Shown: piece after piece, positions 19,445 through 29,626 of the stretch
How the letters are laid out: each line of letters opens with the position of its first letter
Position numbering within the stretch: position 1 is the stretch's first letter
Assembly (NCBI RefSeq): GCF_021130785.1
Contig: NW_025777411.1
Coordinates: forward strand, 31,695-95,694
Direction of reading: 5' to 3'
Length of the DNA: 64,000 nt
Source: Homalodisca vitripennis
Lineage: Eukaryota > Arthropoda > Insecta > Hemiptera > Cicadellidae
Translations under genes and position numbers: made by a program
Notes under the pieces: generated by a model
What the model saw: only the letters and a program-made list of their open reading frames with translations
What the model was told of the DNA's origin: nothing
Databases searched by the model: none

Positions 19445-20280
19445 AGAACTGCACCCTCAACACCACTTTCGTCGTCCTCCATCTCTGACGAAGAATGGGC
19501 GCAGGTTGGTCGTCAGCTGGAGCTGGATGCACTGCGCGAGTGGCGACGTTACTTTGGGGGGTCTCGTCCCTGTTGCAGTAACCCGGTCGTAAAGTATGAT
19601 TTCACCGCATCGTAACCGTGTCAACTCGTACCCGACCCCTATGGTATTCAGGACTGCATCACATGGGACGAGGTCCCGACTCTACAAGCCTTGTCTGCTC
19701 TTCAAGTGTGCAGAAGCTTTGAAAATAAAGAAGAGCTGCTTAGCTATTTTGAGGAGTCAGGGCCTTGCGCGTTGATACCGATCTTCAAGAGTGTGTGGGA
19801 TGAGATAGGTGTGTGTTGTTTTTTGCCTTTTTTCTGTAACCGTAAGATAGTGTACTGTTGTTAATGTCATATGTTCTTTTAGGACCAGTGATTTTAAATA
19901 TTGTTTCTCTTTTACAGTGACCACATTTTTATGTTTTGTACGTCTGATTCGGTTTTCCGTAATTTCCAAAGTTTGTTTTTCCGCTAGGAACCATCTCTTT
20001 GAGTCTTTCAAAATTTAATTTCTACGATTTCACCCCGTCGGAGCCGTGGCAATCCGTACCCGACCCCTATGGTATTCAGGCCTGGATCACAAGAGACGAG
20101 AGGTACCGAGTTTACAAGCCCTGTCAGCTCTTCAAGTGTGCAGACGCTTTGAAAATAAAGAAGAGCTGCTTATCTATTTTGAAGAGTCATGGCCTTGCGG
20201 GTTGATACCGATCCTCAAGTGTGTGTGGGAAGAGACAGGCATGTGTTGTTTTTTGCACTTTTTATGTAACCGTAAAATAA
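19445..20280. repeat. Dispersed repeat with internal duplication, possibly once coding
   Basis: A GC-richer block (19,445-19,860) whose second half recurs at 20,035-20,280 (about 415 bp offset). Shared blocks are ACCCGACCCCTATGGTATTC and GAAAATAAAGAAGAGCTGCT. It recurs at 61,080-61,560 and inverted at 62,690-63,090. In one frame the copies translate similarly ('VPDPYGIQ', 'LQALSALQVCR', 'FENKEELL'), with differences that look partly conservative. No known family recognised. Confidence 0.6.
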
Positions 20281-20283
20281 TGG

Positions 20284-20475
20284 GTGAAGTGAATAAAAAG
20301 TAGTATTTACTTGAAGTAAATACTTCGAAGTAGTAGCATTTTCTCAGAACGATGTGAATAATAATATATTTCCACTGGGTAGTAAGTACTTCGGGCCGTC
20401 CGGATTTGGTGAAGCATTTACTACCGTAGTATTTACTACCCTATAGCACTTACTTCACTTTTATTTTCCTTCTCT
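20284..20475. repeat. Palindromic cluster, MITE-like
   Basis: Contains the perfect inverted repeat AGTATTTACTT-G-AAGTAAATACT near 20,312-20,334, a hairpin whose arms are GGGTAGTAAGTACTTC (from 20,369) and GTAGTATTTACTACCC (to 20,441), and outer arms GAAGTGAATAAAAAG and ACTTCACTTTTATTTT. Sits just upstream of the Myb/SANT-like gene. Confidence 0.6.
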
Positions 20476-20622
20476 TATCGATAACCCCTCACCGCATGTT
20501 GGTGAACAAAACTCAACGTTCCTACGGAGTCCTGTTTATCTGGGATATCCATGTACCGGCTCGTCGGTGCATGACTCACCTGTCTGCTGTCTGTCAGTCA
20601 CTTACCATTCTGGGTGCTGACT

Positions 20623-21328
20623 ATGTCGTCAAGTGATGAGGCCGGTGACTGTGCTGACGTTGAGCGGGACGTTGTTAACAGAACACTTTTTGTGCGACTA
20701 TTGAGTGAAAATTCAGTTGTCGTAGAAAAGTCTAAAGTGCCAAGTGTCACGTGTGCTAAGAAGAAAGCTTGGGATATCATATGTTCAGAATATTCTAAAG
20801 CCACCGGGAAAACAGTTACTCCGGCGCAACTCTCAAAAATGCTGAACAACATGAAAACAAAAATAAAGAAAAAAAACTGATAGAACAGCAACTGGAAACA
20901 AAAAAATTAAACTTAAAGACTGGGAGAAAGAGTTCTTACTGCTCCTTACACAAGAAGAAAATCCTGTTTTTAAGGTGCCGGGAGCTGCTTCAGTAGGAAT
21001 TTGTGAAGGTGAATCTGCTAAAAACACAACCTCATCTAAACAGAAGGGAGCTGATAACATGGAAGTAGAAAACCAGCCAAGTTGTTCAGTGATTACATCA
21101 AAGCAGCCTGTGGTAGCTGTGAGAAAAGGAGCGAAAAGGCTGTCAATGCTAGAAACGGACGAAACAAGGGATATGTCCACTCCGCAATTACAGCGTGCAG
21201 TGTTGCTGCAACAAATGGAACTCCAAAAAATCCAGATAGAAAAAGAAAGAATATTGCTAAACAATTTGAAGAAGACTGTCAATGATGCTTCAACTGACAC
21301 GGAAGACTTATTTTCTTTGTTTGATTAA
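20623..21328 (+). CDS. Myb/SANT-like DNA-binding protein, one frame break
   Basis: ATG at 20,623 (MSSSDEAGD). The N-terminal ~85 residues fit a Myb/SANT-like trihelix domain of the type found in PIF/Harbinger-associated and NAIF1/zeste-like proteins: 'LFVRLLSENSVVVE', 'KKKAWDIICSEYSKATGK', 'QLSKMLNNMKTKIKKK'. The frame breaks in an 8-A run near 20,865-20,875 and resumes with 'DWEKEFLLLL', a Ser/Gln-rich linker and a C-terminal coiled coil 'QMELQKIQIEKERILLNNL'. The stop is followed by AATAAA at about 21,329 and an A-rich stretch, so a retrogene or transposon cargo is possible. Probably full length apart from the A run. Confidence 0.65.
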
Positions 21329-21334
21329 TAAATA

Positions 21335-21445
21335 ATTTGTTGTAAGTTCCAAATCCTATCCCCCCATATAAAAAGAAAATAAATAAATAAAAAAAAAAAA
21401 AATTAAAAAAAATATATAAAAAAAATCATAATTAAAACAAAAAAA
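21335..21445. other. A-rich tail after the Myb/SANT-like gene
   Basis: Many A runs interrupted by single T or C. May be a degenerate poly(A) tail of a retroposed copy, or a simple low-complexity spacer. Confidence 0.45.
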
Positions 21446-21541
21446 ACTATAAAAATCATGTGTGCCTGCGTAACAGTTCTTCAAAATTCAAAAATAAGCA
21501 GTATTCTTAGTGACATGTTTGAAAAAATATGTAAAGAGGAG
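21446..21541 (+). pseudogene. PolB of element D, short 5' part before element B
   Basis: Ends 'MFEKICKEE', which aligns with 'MFRKICREE' of PolB A (near 4,395-4,425). The gene resumes at 37,381 with 'SGWTLLHVDG', exactly where PolB A continues. Element B interrupts it here. The earlier N-terminal part of PolB D is missing. Confidence 0.8.
21536..21541. repeat. Target-site duplication GAGGAG, left copy
   Basis: Six bases directly before the left terminus of element B, repeated at 37,375-37,380 directly after the right terminus. Polintons generate 6-bp duplications. Confidence 0.95.
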
Positions 21542-21992
21542 AGTAGATATGAATATGAGGGTTCTAGGACACTTTTGGGACAGACAGAAAATCAAGGGAA
21601 AATACTGTTTAAAGGACAATAAACGAATCTGTAAAATCAAACAGTAAGGCGGTTCTAGCTCACTTTTGGGACAGACAGAAAATCAAGGGAAAATACTGTT
21701 TAAAGGACAATAAACGAATCTGTAAAATCAAACAGTATGGCGGTTCTGGACCACTTTTGGGACAGCCCAAAAATCAATACAAATACTGTTCAATACACCA
21801 TAAATATGTAAAAAACAATTCACAATACAATTTACTTAAATAAACTATGGTAAACTGTATTCAAGCAATTTTTCATGACAGTATGACAACATAAATTGTG
21901 GAATTTATAATACTCGAATGTTGAATTTAGAATATGTTGGCATTACCGTTGAGCGAGAAATGTTGGTAGCACTGCGCGGCACACAGGAGAAC
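21542..21992 (+). repeat. Element B left terminal inverted repeat
   Basis: Inverted copy of 36,925-37,374, differing at few positions. The outer part contains a 91-bp tandem unit (starts of CACTTTTGGGACAG at about 21,570, 21,661 and 21,752); the third unit diverges after that block. Ends TGCGCGGCACACAGGAGAAC. Confidence 0.93.
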
Positions 21993-22550
21993 AGCCTTTC
22001 CCGTCCAGACCTCACACTAGTCAGTCATATTTAAATTTTACTCTATACTTTTGATCCAGGAATGTTAAAAGTTCACTGTTTACTGGTTTAATATCGCATT
22101 CTCTTCATCTTCAGCTCTATTTGGAACAAGACTTAGTGAAATTAATCCGTAGTGACAAGTTCAGTGCTTTATATTCTACAATTTTAACCACGTTACACCA
22201 TCTTTAAGACTCATCCATCATAACATCTCTTCCTTCAAGACAGTGTGAATCATTCAGTTCATCAAGACATTTTCTAATCATGCCTATTTCATTACTTCAA
22301 GCGACACTATGATGTGGTCTACAGTCACTGATCTGCGTTGTGCAACATCTCGAAGCAGCGGACGTGTTATCACTATGACGTGATCTGTAGTGTTGTGCAA
22401 CATCCTGAAGCAGCCGACGGTCAAGGACTTGTTATCAACCGCAGCCTCACACTCTGAACATCTGGCTACACTGCCTCAACACTCCGCAACACCTTGTTTC
22501 ATCACTCGGCCCCTTTCTGCACCCTCCAACCACGTCATCGCAACCCTCAC
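21993..22550. other. Non-coding left arm of element B with short tandem repeat
   Basis: No convincing gene. Two similar units of about 67 bp at 22,303-22,372 and 22,370-22,436 share TTGTGCAACATC and GAAGCAGC blocks. An integrase would be expected in this arm of a Polinton but is not found. Confidence 0.5.
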
Positions 22551-22554
22551 GAAG

Positions 22555-24420
22555 AATGAAGATCACAGATGAGTTCTTAAAGAAATTAAGCTTAATCTAT
22601 AGATTTAATAATGTAAATAGCGCTTATCAACACCTTCATGAACTAATTTCAAAAACCTTTCTAAAAAAATAACAAACCAAAATTCAAAATTCATTCAGAT
22701 GACAAAAATTGGCTTACAATTGGCATTCAAACCGCCGTTAAAGTTAGAAATAAACTGTATAGACAAAAGAGATTTGAACAAGCAAAATTTTATAAATCGA
22801 AAATTAAACATTATAGCAATATTTTAAAAGATAACTATTATAAAGAACTGATTGAAATGTCATCTGATTCAAAAACCAAATGGAATATTATAAACAAATT
22901 TTTAAATAAATCCAAAAAACCTTGTAGATACACAGGTGATTTAAATACAATGAACAAATTCTTTGCAAACATTGGTTCAGAATTGGCTTCAAAGATTCCA
23001 GATCTAGAAAAACGAAAAAATGAAATCAAATCCGAACTCTATATATCTCTCTGAAATTACCAAACTAGAAATTGAGACCAAAATTAAACTTTTAAAGAAT
23101 GATAAAGCAAGTGGATCAGATAAAATTCCAATCAAACTAATCAAAAATCTTGTATACATAATAAGTGAACCACTAGCATACATTTTTAACTTAAGTATTC
23201 AAACTGGCATTTTTCCCGATAGATTAAAAATAGCAACAATCAGCCCAATCTACAAAAAGTGAAGGAATTTTATCAGATCCATCCAATTTTCGACCAATCA
23301 GTCTACTACCAATAATTGGCAAGATATTTGAGAAATGTTTGTATGAGAGATTATATAGCTTTTTGGAAAAATACAACCTGTTATCAAGAAAACAATTTGG
23401 CTTTAGAGTTAACAAAAATACAGAGGAAGCAATCAATTTAGTTGTTAACAGTATTGATCAAAAATACACTAATCTCATTTCTAGACCTTAAGAAAGCCTT
23501 TGACACTGTAGATTTTAAGATATTACTATACAAATTAGAACATTTAGGAATTAGAGGTAAATGTTTAGATTTATTTGCGCGAGTTATCTTGATAACAGGT
23601 TCTGTAATACAAAAATTGGCAACAAAATTTCAAATTTAGAAAAAATCACCTGTGGAGTTCCTCAAGGAAGTTGTCTTGGTCCTCTTTTGTTTATAATATA
23701 TATCAATAGTATAACAACCCTTAATTTACATGGCGAATTAGTACTCTTTGCCGATGACACAGCCTTAATAGTCAAAGGTAACGATTTTATATAAAAAAAC
23801 AAACGAGGACCTGACGAAAATTAATAATTGGCTACAACAAAATAAATTAACTTTAAACTTTCAAAAAACAGAATATATAGATTTCTTTTCTCCAGAACTA
23901 CTAATGACCAATTACCAATAAAAAAGGTAGAATGTTATAAGTACTTAGGCTGTATCATAGACTTAGACTTAAATTTTAATCAACATATTAACCATATAGA
24001 AAAACAAATTAAAAAAGCTTTGAAACCGTTATATGTATGTAAAGAAGAAAACTTCAAAAAGTCAGTATTTTCAGCATTTGTCATGTCTTTTCTAAATTAT
24101 GCAATAACCATTTGGGGTAACAAAAATATTTCAAACCTTTCTAACATTCAAAAACATATTATGACTAGATTCAAGATAAAAAATATTATATCTTTAGATT
24201 CTTTATATACATATAATAGGATAAAATTAGCCCGTAAAAATAAAATAGATGTAAGTAGTTTAAGTAACATAGAATTAGATATTTTTAATAAAAATTTAAG
24301 CGATACCAAACTTAAGGCATATTTTAACTACGAATATATACCAACTAAAAGTTATTACAATCTGTAATTATCTTGTTTCAAAATTATCTTATTTCAAAAT
24401 TATCTTGTTTCAAAATTCTT
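22555..24420 (+). mobile_element. 5'-truncated non-LTR retrotransposon (CR1/Jockey-like), inside element B
   Basis: Fragments of a LINE ORF2 in order: pre-RT linker near 22,640-22,920, 'NDKASGSDKIP' (23,098), '[11 protein letters not shown]' (23,484), 'GVPQGSCLGPLLF' (23,652), the catalytic 'LFADDTAL' (23,750) and the C-terminal region to 24,365. The apurinic endonuclease domain is absent, as expected after 5' truncation. The 3' end has three copies of a 17-bp unit AATTATCTTGTTTCAAA (24,365-24,420), typical of 3' tail repeats in such elements. At least five frame breaks; inactive. Confidence 0.85.
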
Positions 24421-24492
24421 AGGTTCAATTGGGATCACTTGGCCATTACTTTAAAAACAGATTTGATTGTAGGAAGTATGGCCGAGTTTTTC

Positions 24493-25688
24493 TCATTGTA
24501 TCTCCCTTATATCACTCCGGATTACATCATATTCAAGCAATTTATCAGAGACAACGACAACATAACAAACCGCATTGGTAACCGCACTCTGAAAATCCAT
24601 ATTGATAATTATATCGTTCTTTGAACCAGAAATATTTGTCATACTCTTTGTTGTATCAATGACATAAATAGGTCTATTCGCTAAAAATTCTTTAGGATTG
24701 TAATACATTTCCTTATTATTACAGTAAACTTTCTTAAAATCTTGATACATCTGATACATGATTCTGAAAAGACCTCCGGAAATGTTTAAATTTTGTAATT
24801 CATCTGGATAATAAGAACCGTTCAATTTTACTTTGATATTTTTTACATTCAAACTATCAAACTTTGAAGGATTTTTCTCTTGATTATTCTGTCTATCTGT
24901 TTTGAAAACCTATAATAACGAACTTGGGATTGAAGATGTTTCTATAAATATTTGTGATATCGAACGAATAAGTTGTTCCGGAAATACCTTTTTGCTCAAT
25001 ACATTGCCAATCTAGAAAATTAAACATAATGTTTTGACTTTTTGTAATTTCATCAATCAACCTAATTTTACTCGTGGGTTTATAATCAATCATTGGAACT
25101 CTAATAAAAAAATCTGTAATTGTAATTTTGCCATCAACTGGCATATCATTTCCAGTTTTTGTTTTTAATATCGCATCATCGTCTTCTGCTCTTATAAAAC
25201 TTAGATAAAATCCTCCTTTATAGATCGGAATAGTAACATTTTCAAAAAATCCTAATCCAAAATGAGATAAATTTCCAGCTGCTTCAAAAACACCAAATTT
25301 AAAATCTGATTCAAAGCCATTAGAAGTTTGAGAAATAACATCACTTTTTGAATACGAAATAGTTCCTTTAATAGTGCTTAATTGGCCACAGTTTTCGACT
25401 TCTTCTATCAATTTATTGTGTTTTCTTACTTCAATCTTAGAAAATAAAAACGGTATAAAATTATCGATTAATCTAACATTATCAGTTCCAAGATATGCTT
25501 GACCATCTTGTTTTGTTAAAGTTCCAGAAATATATAAACTGGAAGTTAGACGAGCAAAAGTTATCTCCAAAATCAATATTAAACTCAGTTCTTTTATTCG
25601 GTTCATTCAAATGTTGTTTACTAATTGGATAGAAATTTTTAAACTCCGCCCTTTCAATATCACTAGCATATTTTCTGTAGTCCGCCAT
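24493..25688 (-). CDS. Major capsid protein (element B), run-length frame breaks
   Basis: Double-jelly-roll major capsid protein of about 395 residues from the ATG at 25,688 (MADYRKYAS). Blocks shared with the A and D capsids include 'RLIDNFIPFLFSKIEVRKH' (capsid position of 'FLFDEIRYEL' in D), 'KLNGSYYPDELQN' and 'PIYVIDTTK'. Two frame breaks, near 25,570 and 24,905, each fall in a TTTT run. The start sits in TTATTAAATGGCG, the recurring motif of this element. If the breaks are assembly errors the gene is intact. Confidence 0.88.
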
Positions 25689-25821
25689 TTAATAAGAGAT
25701 TATTTAGAAATTTTAAAACATCATGTATAAGAAAGATATCATTTTTTCATCGATCTAATGTACGTTTTTATAAGAAAAGATATAAATTTTAGTAAAATAA
25801 TTAAAAAGATTAGAGTCATTT

Positions 25822-26221
25822 TTAATGATCTACTTCGTCATATTCAGGATTCTCTTCCTTAAATTTTGCGATCTCGGTCACATATTTCAATAAAATTTGC
25901 ACAGGATAGTAACCGCTATCTATAATATTGTTCCAATCAACTGTATCTTTATTTTCATCCAAAAACTTTATACTCAAGTGTTGATAGAGACAAAGAACAG
26001 ACATATGATCTTTTAATTGATAATGTATATTTTCTTGAATGAACTCTGATGATAAAGTTTGATATTTAGCAATGTTATACCAATTCAATTTGTTTACGTA
26101 TAATCTCATCATATCTTCGGATAATTCATATTTTTGAGAAATGTCATCCCAATGTTTCTTTTTTCAAATCTCTTTCGTGTTGCATGATAAAAAGATCGAA
26201 AGCACTGTAATGTCCCGCCAT
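25822..26221 (-). CDS. Small protein with W-YQ-LS-F repeats (element B)
   Basis: From the ATG at 26,221 (MAGHYSAFD), about 130 residues. The C-terminal part (26,112-25,822) contains degenerate repeats of the form 'LNWYNIAKYQTLSSEFIQEN' and 'VDWNNI'. I recall similar W..I..YQ.LS..FI.E repeats from giant-virus and other virus proteins; role unknown. One frame break falls in a 6-A run near 26,160. The zinc-ribbon gene ends only 26 bases before this start, so any promoter is very short or lies inside that gene. Confidence 0.6.
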
Positions 26222-26247
26222 CTCTATTTATTAGGAAAAATTTCAAA

Positions 26248-26391
26248 TCAAGTTTTTATAAATTGGCTCTTTTTAGCGTTACATTCAGCACATTTTCCAG
26301 AAATTCTCTTAACTCCATTGATGTTTGCATAGTATTTTATATCATTTGTTGCAGTTTTTTCTTTACATCTCACACAATATATGAGCGCCAT
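26248..26391 (-). CDS. Small zinc-ribbon protein (DUF5679-like)
   Basis: Intact 47-residue gene starting MALIYCVRCKEKT and ending 'KKSQFIKT'. Two CxxC knuckles ('CVRC' and 'CAEC') flank a 'NGVKRISGKC' turn, the layout of small DUF5679-type zinc ribbons known in large DNA viruses. The start lies in TGTAAATGGCG. Wedged between fibre (14 bases upstream) and the YQ-repeat gene. Possible transcription or nucleic-acid-binding accessory. Confidence 0.7.
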   Translation of the reverse strand: MALIYCVRCKEKTATNDIKYYANINGVKRISGKCAECNAKKSQFIKT

Positions 26392-26405
26392 TTACAAAAG
26401 AAAAA

Positions 26406-27444
26406 TTAGTCATCGTAACCACCTACTCCATTAAATCTGTTGTCGATGTTTTCAAAAGTTTTAGCGACATCTTCTTTAAATTTATTAAAGTTTTCTTCTA
26501 GTTTATTTACTTTATCGAGATATAAAGAGTATCGATCATCTATTCTTTTTAAGTAATTCATTATTATGTGTTACTTTCTCATTGAGACGTGTACCAAAAT
26601 TTTCAAAAAAGTTTACTTTCTCATTGAAATGTGTATCAAAATCTTCCAGAATTTTGTTAATTACTTCACCAACTAATTCATTAACATTATTTTTATATGT
26701 ATTAAAGTTTTCTTCTAGTTTATTTACTTTATCAAGTAATTCACCAACATCGTCTACTGATCTTTTACTTCTTTCATCAAGTTTTTCATAGACTTCTGTT
26801 GTAAAATCTTTAACATGCTGTTTATGATTCTCATAATTTTGTTTTAGTTCATTAAACATTTTAATAGGATCTTCTAATTGAATCATTACAACAACATCAA
26901 ATGGATTAATTCCTTTACTAACACCGCTAATTCTTTTTCCTTTAAAATCTAAGGCATTTTTAACATTCGGATCATGTAAATCAACAATATCGATGTTTTC
27001 TGATAATTTTAGAGGTTTTAAAATTTGTTCTTTAACAACAACATCATGTTTGTCAATACCAGGTCGAACACCGACAATTCTTTTTTTATTAGCCAAACTA
27101 ACATAATTCTTTTCAACTTTGATCGCTTCAGTAATTTTATCAGCTTTTTCGATATGAGACATTAAATTGGTAAATAATTTTTTTACACCATCATCAACTT
27201 CTTTTTCCAATGTTTTTATTTTATCAGCAACTTCATTTGAACTCATGAAATTTGCAAGTTTGTTATCATATTCTGCTTTAAAATCTTCAATCTCGACAGC
27301 AAACATATCTGAATCTGGAAGGTTTTGTAATACATTTTCTAACTTGTTATCAAACTCATTTCTCAAACTATCAAAATTCAAACTATTATCTACATTTTGA
27401 ATAATTTGTGTTCCAAATACGTCAAAAATATTTTGTGAATCCAT
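26406..27444 (-). CDS. Fibre-like protein with long coiled coil (element B)
   Basis: ATG at 27,444 (MDSQNIFDVFG); the reading frame overlaps the end of the protease gene by 23 bases. The N-terminal part is coiled-coil-like, the middle has two fibre-type repeats ('NKKRIVGVRPGIDKHDVVV' and 'GKRISGVSKGINPFDVVV') matching those of A, and the C-terminal third is again heptad-rich ('VNKLEENFNTYKNNVNELV'). One frame break in a 5-A run near 26,550; the short tail then ends at 26,406. Likely trimeric attachment fibre. Confidence 0.65.
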
Positions 27445-27853
27445 ATTTATTAAGCAATAATTTGTTAACAACTTCTTTAAAATCTTTACCATTACTCAGT
27501 TCATTCAAAACAAAAACACATAAATGACCACAAATTGGGGGATCTTTGTAGTCTTGAATTTGAGAATCGTTATAATAAACGCTTGATTTTTTCAAATATT
27601 TAATCAATTCTATAGGTGGTTTGTCCTCAATTCTTCCATACGAATCAAAATAAAACGCAATCTTATCATTTTTATAATAACAAATCCAATGTGTTCCACT
27701 TCCCATAATCGAGTCTAAATTCACAATTCCACATTCAAATTTCTTAACTTTTTCAGGTAATGTATCTCTCATGAAGATTCCTCTAAAATGTTTAATATTT
27801 TTGCAGATTTCTTCCAATTCCCCGAATGTTAAAGGTTTAAATTTTTTTTTCAA
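27422..27853 (-). CDS. Adenain-like cysteine protease (element B), intact
   Basis: About 143 residues. Catalytic His in 'GTHWICYY', acid in 'YFDSYG' and Cys region 'ICGHLCVFVLNE'; the conserved 'FRGIFMRD' lies near residue 25. The open frame begins at a TTG inside a 9-A run with no ATG, immediately where the pX-like frame ends, so it may be made as a pX-protease fusion or by slippage. Expected to process virion precursors. Best-preserved protease in the window. Confidence 0.88.
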   Translation of the reverse strand: MKKKFKPLTFGELEEICKNIKHFRGIFMRDTLPEKVKKFECGIVNLDSIMGSGTHWICYYKNDKIAFYFDSYGRIEDKPPIELIKYLKKSSVYYNDSQIQDYKDPPICGHLCVFVLNELSNGKDFKEVVNKLLLNKYGFTKYF

Positions 27854-28287
27854 TGTTTGATTTCACGTAATTCAAAGTTTTTTCATCTAATCCAGATCCT
27901 GTAACATCTTCCAACTCTTTATCTAACCAATTTAAAATGTTTCGAACAATAGGAATCACATCTTTTTTAACGATTGGAGCAGCTTTACGAACATAAGGAA
28001 CAACATTTTTAACAACTGGAATATTTTCTCCAAAATCTAATAAATCTTTCAAAAGTCCACCATTTTTTGAGTTCTTTCAACTGATTATAAGAAAATTCTA
28101 TTCTGGTTCCTTTATTGTTTTTCTTATGTTTTTCGAGTTTATTGTATTGTCTATTTGTTAAAAATATCTTATCTTCGCCATTTTTTAGTTGATCTATTTT
28201 AAATTGAATACTAACGGGTATTTTCTTCTTAAAAGCGGATTTTATTTTTTCTTTCTGATTTTTGCTGAAATTTACATTCACCTCCAT
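27837..28287 (-). CDS. pX-like virion core protein (element B)
   Basis: Start at 28,287 in TATAAATGGAGG. A basic N-terminal part ('KNQKEKIKSAFKKKIPVSI', 'LTNRQYNKLEKHKK', 'FSYNQLKEL') is followed by a hydrophobic/basic segment with 'VVKNVVPYVRKAAPIVKK' and a 'GSGL' turn. This layout is known for Polinton/adintovirus proteins likened to adenovirus core peptide pX. One frame break in a 6-A run near 28,066. The tail runs straight into the protease. Confidence 0.7.
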
Positions 28288-29607
28288 TTATATAGTTAAA
28301 ATTTCAAGTTCTCTTCGATTCCCATTCCTAGTTTTCTCTTCAAAAACATTGCTCCAGCTGTTGGAAGCGCAAACAAATCTTTCACCTAAACTAGCATCTT
28401 TTGATAAAAATCTATCCATTGCCTTATCTTGCAAAACTTTATCTGCGATATGTCTGGAATTTGTGTCTCTATGTTTTGCATAAAAAATATCGTGTTCCAT
28501 AGCAGCTTGATCTAATTTATTTATACCAGGATCTCCTCTTTTTAGTCTTTTTTTCAAGTTTTGTGCCAGGTCCCAGATACTGATAAGTTGGTACGTGTAA
28601 TTCAAAAGGTAAATTGTTGATAAAATCATTCAAAAGTCCACTACCTTCAATCATAGATGAACTTATTGCCGGCAAAACTCGTTTTAAATATTTAATTCCA
28701 TCAGGTTTTTCAATCATTTCATCAAGTTTGTTCGAAATAAAATCTTTAATCGCTTTCTTTTCGTTCAAAAAATTGTTGTTTCCAGCCTTTTCTTGAGCAT
28801 AAATATAATTAATAATTCCATCGAGTTTTGTCAAATCGTCGATATATCTGTATTCAATCTTATTATCACTGTATTTTCTCACACCTGATCCTTCGATTCT
28901 TTTTTCCCAAATTGGTTTAATCAAATTGAGATATTTTTTACCTTTACTTGACTTTGGTTTCTTAGTTGATGGATCATTATTTTTGTAAATTGAATCAGAT
29001 TTCCATAAAATTTCTGTATACTTTTTCAAGTCTTCTTCAGAATATAAAACCGTCTTTTGGAACATCAGTGCCTGTTAATAATCTCCATAAACCTTGAGTT
29101 CCTTTATATGTTTTATCTTCAATAATTATATCATTATGTTCAAAATTCACGGGCAAATTTCCAATCATAAAACTTTTCTTTTTTCTGTCCCAATACAAAC
29201 CAAATTTATCATCCTTTGCTCTAGGAAGAAATTTTTTACCAATTTCACCAATTATTATATCCGTTGTTCCAGGACTTATTGGTTCAACTATGGTAGAGTC
29301 TTCAATGATTCGAGGTCTAAATGGTGTTGAAGATGGTAATTTTGGCAATTCAAACTCAGATTCTGGAATCGAAATATCAGCAAATTGTCGTACAACTGGA
29401 ACCAAATTCATTAAAATTTTGATTATCGCTTAAAACATTTTCAATTTTGCCCTCAACATTTTTTATTGCAGATGTTACAGGTTGATTAATTTTTTGAATA
29501 AATTCTTGTTCTTTTTCATCAATTCGAATCTGTTCTTTAAATTCTTTGATTAATTTCTTTTCTATTTGATCAAGTTTTATTGCTTCTTCTGAAGTTACGT
29601 TCGCCAT
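28288..29607 (-). CDS. DUF8207-like and PLA2 fusion protein (element B)
   Basis: Start at 29,607 in AAATAAATGGCG. Order: Glu/Lys-rich coiled coil; the DUF8207-like core with 'EDKTYKGTQGLWRLL' and 'YSEEDLKKYTEIL'; an 'IEGSG' linker; then a PLA2 domain with 'TYQYLGPGT' (Ca loop) and 'AAMEHDIFY' (catalytic His-Asp) near 28,500. In elements A and D these two parts are separate genes on either side of the fibre. Frame breaks near 29,415, 29,050, 28,555 and probably 28,365 all lie in A or T runs. Probably a virion protein with a membrane-breaching lipase. Confidence 0.75.
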
Positions 29608-29626
29608 TTATTTAGGAAAATTTTGA

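Noticed and set aside
20598..21300. Minus-strand frames opposite the Myb/SANT-like gene.
   Set aside because: The plus-strand product has a recognisable domain and coiled coil; the antisense products do not.
27830..27860. Canonical -1 programmed ribosomal frameshift at the core protein-protease junction.
   Set aside because: The frame change needed corresponds to one extra base in the run, the wrong direction for a -1 slip. Run-length error, polymerase slippage or +1 shift remain possible.
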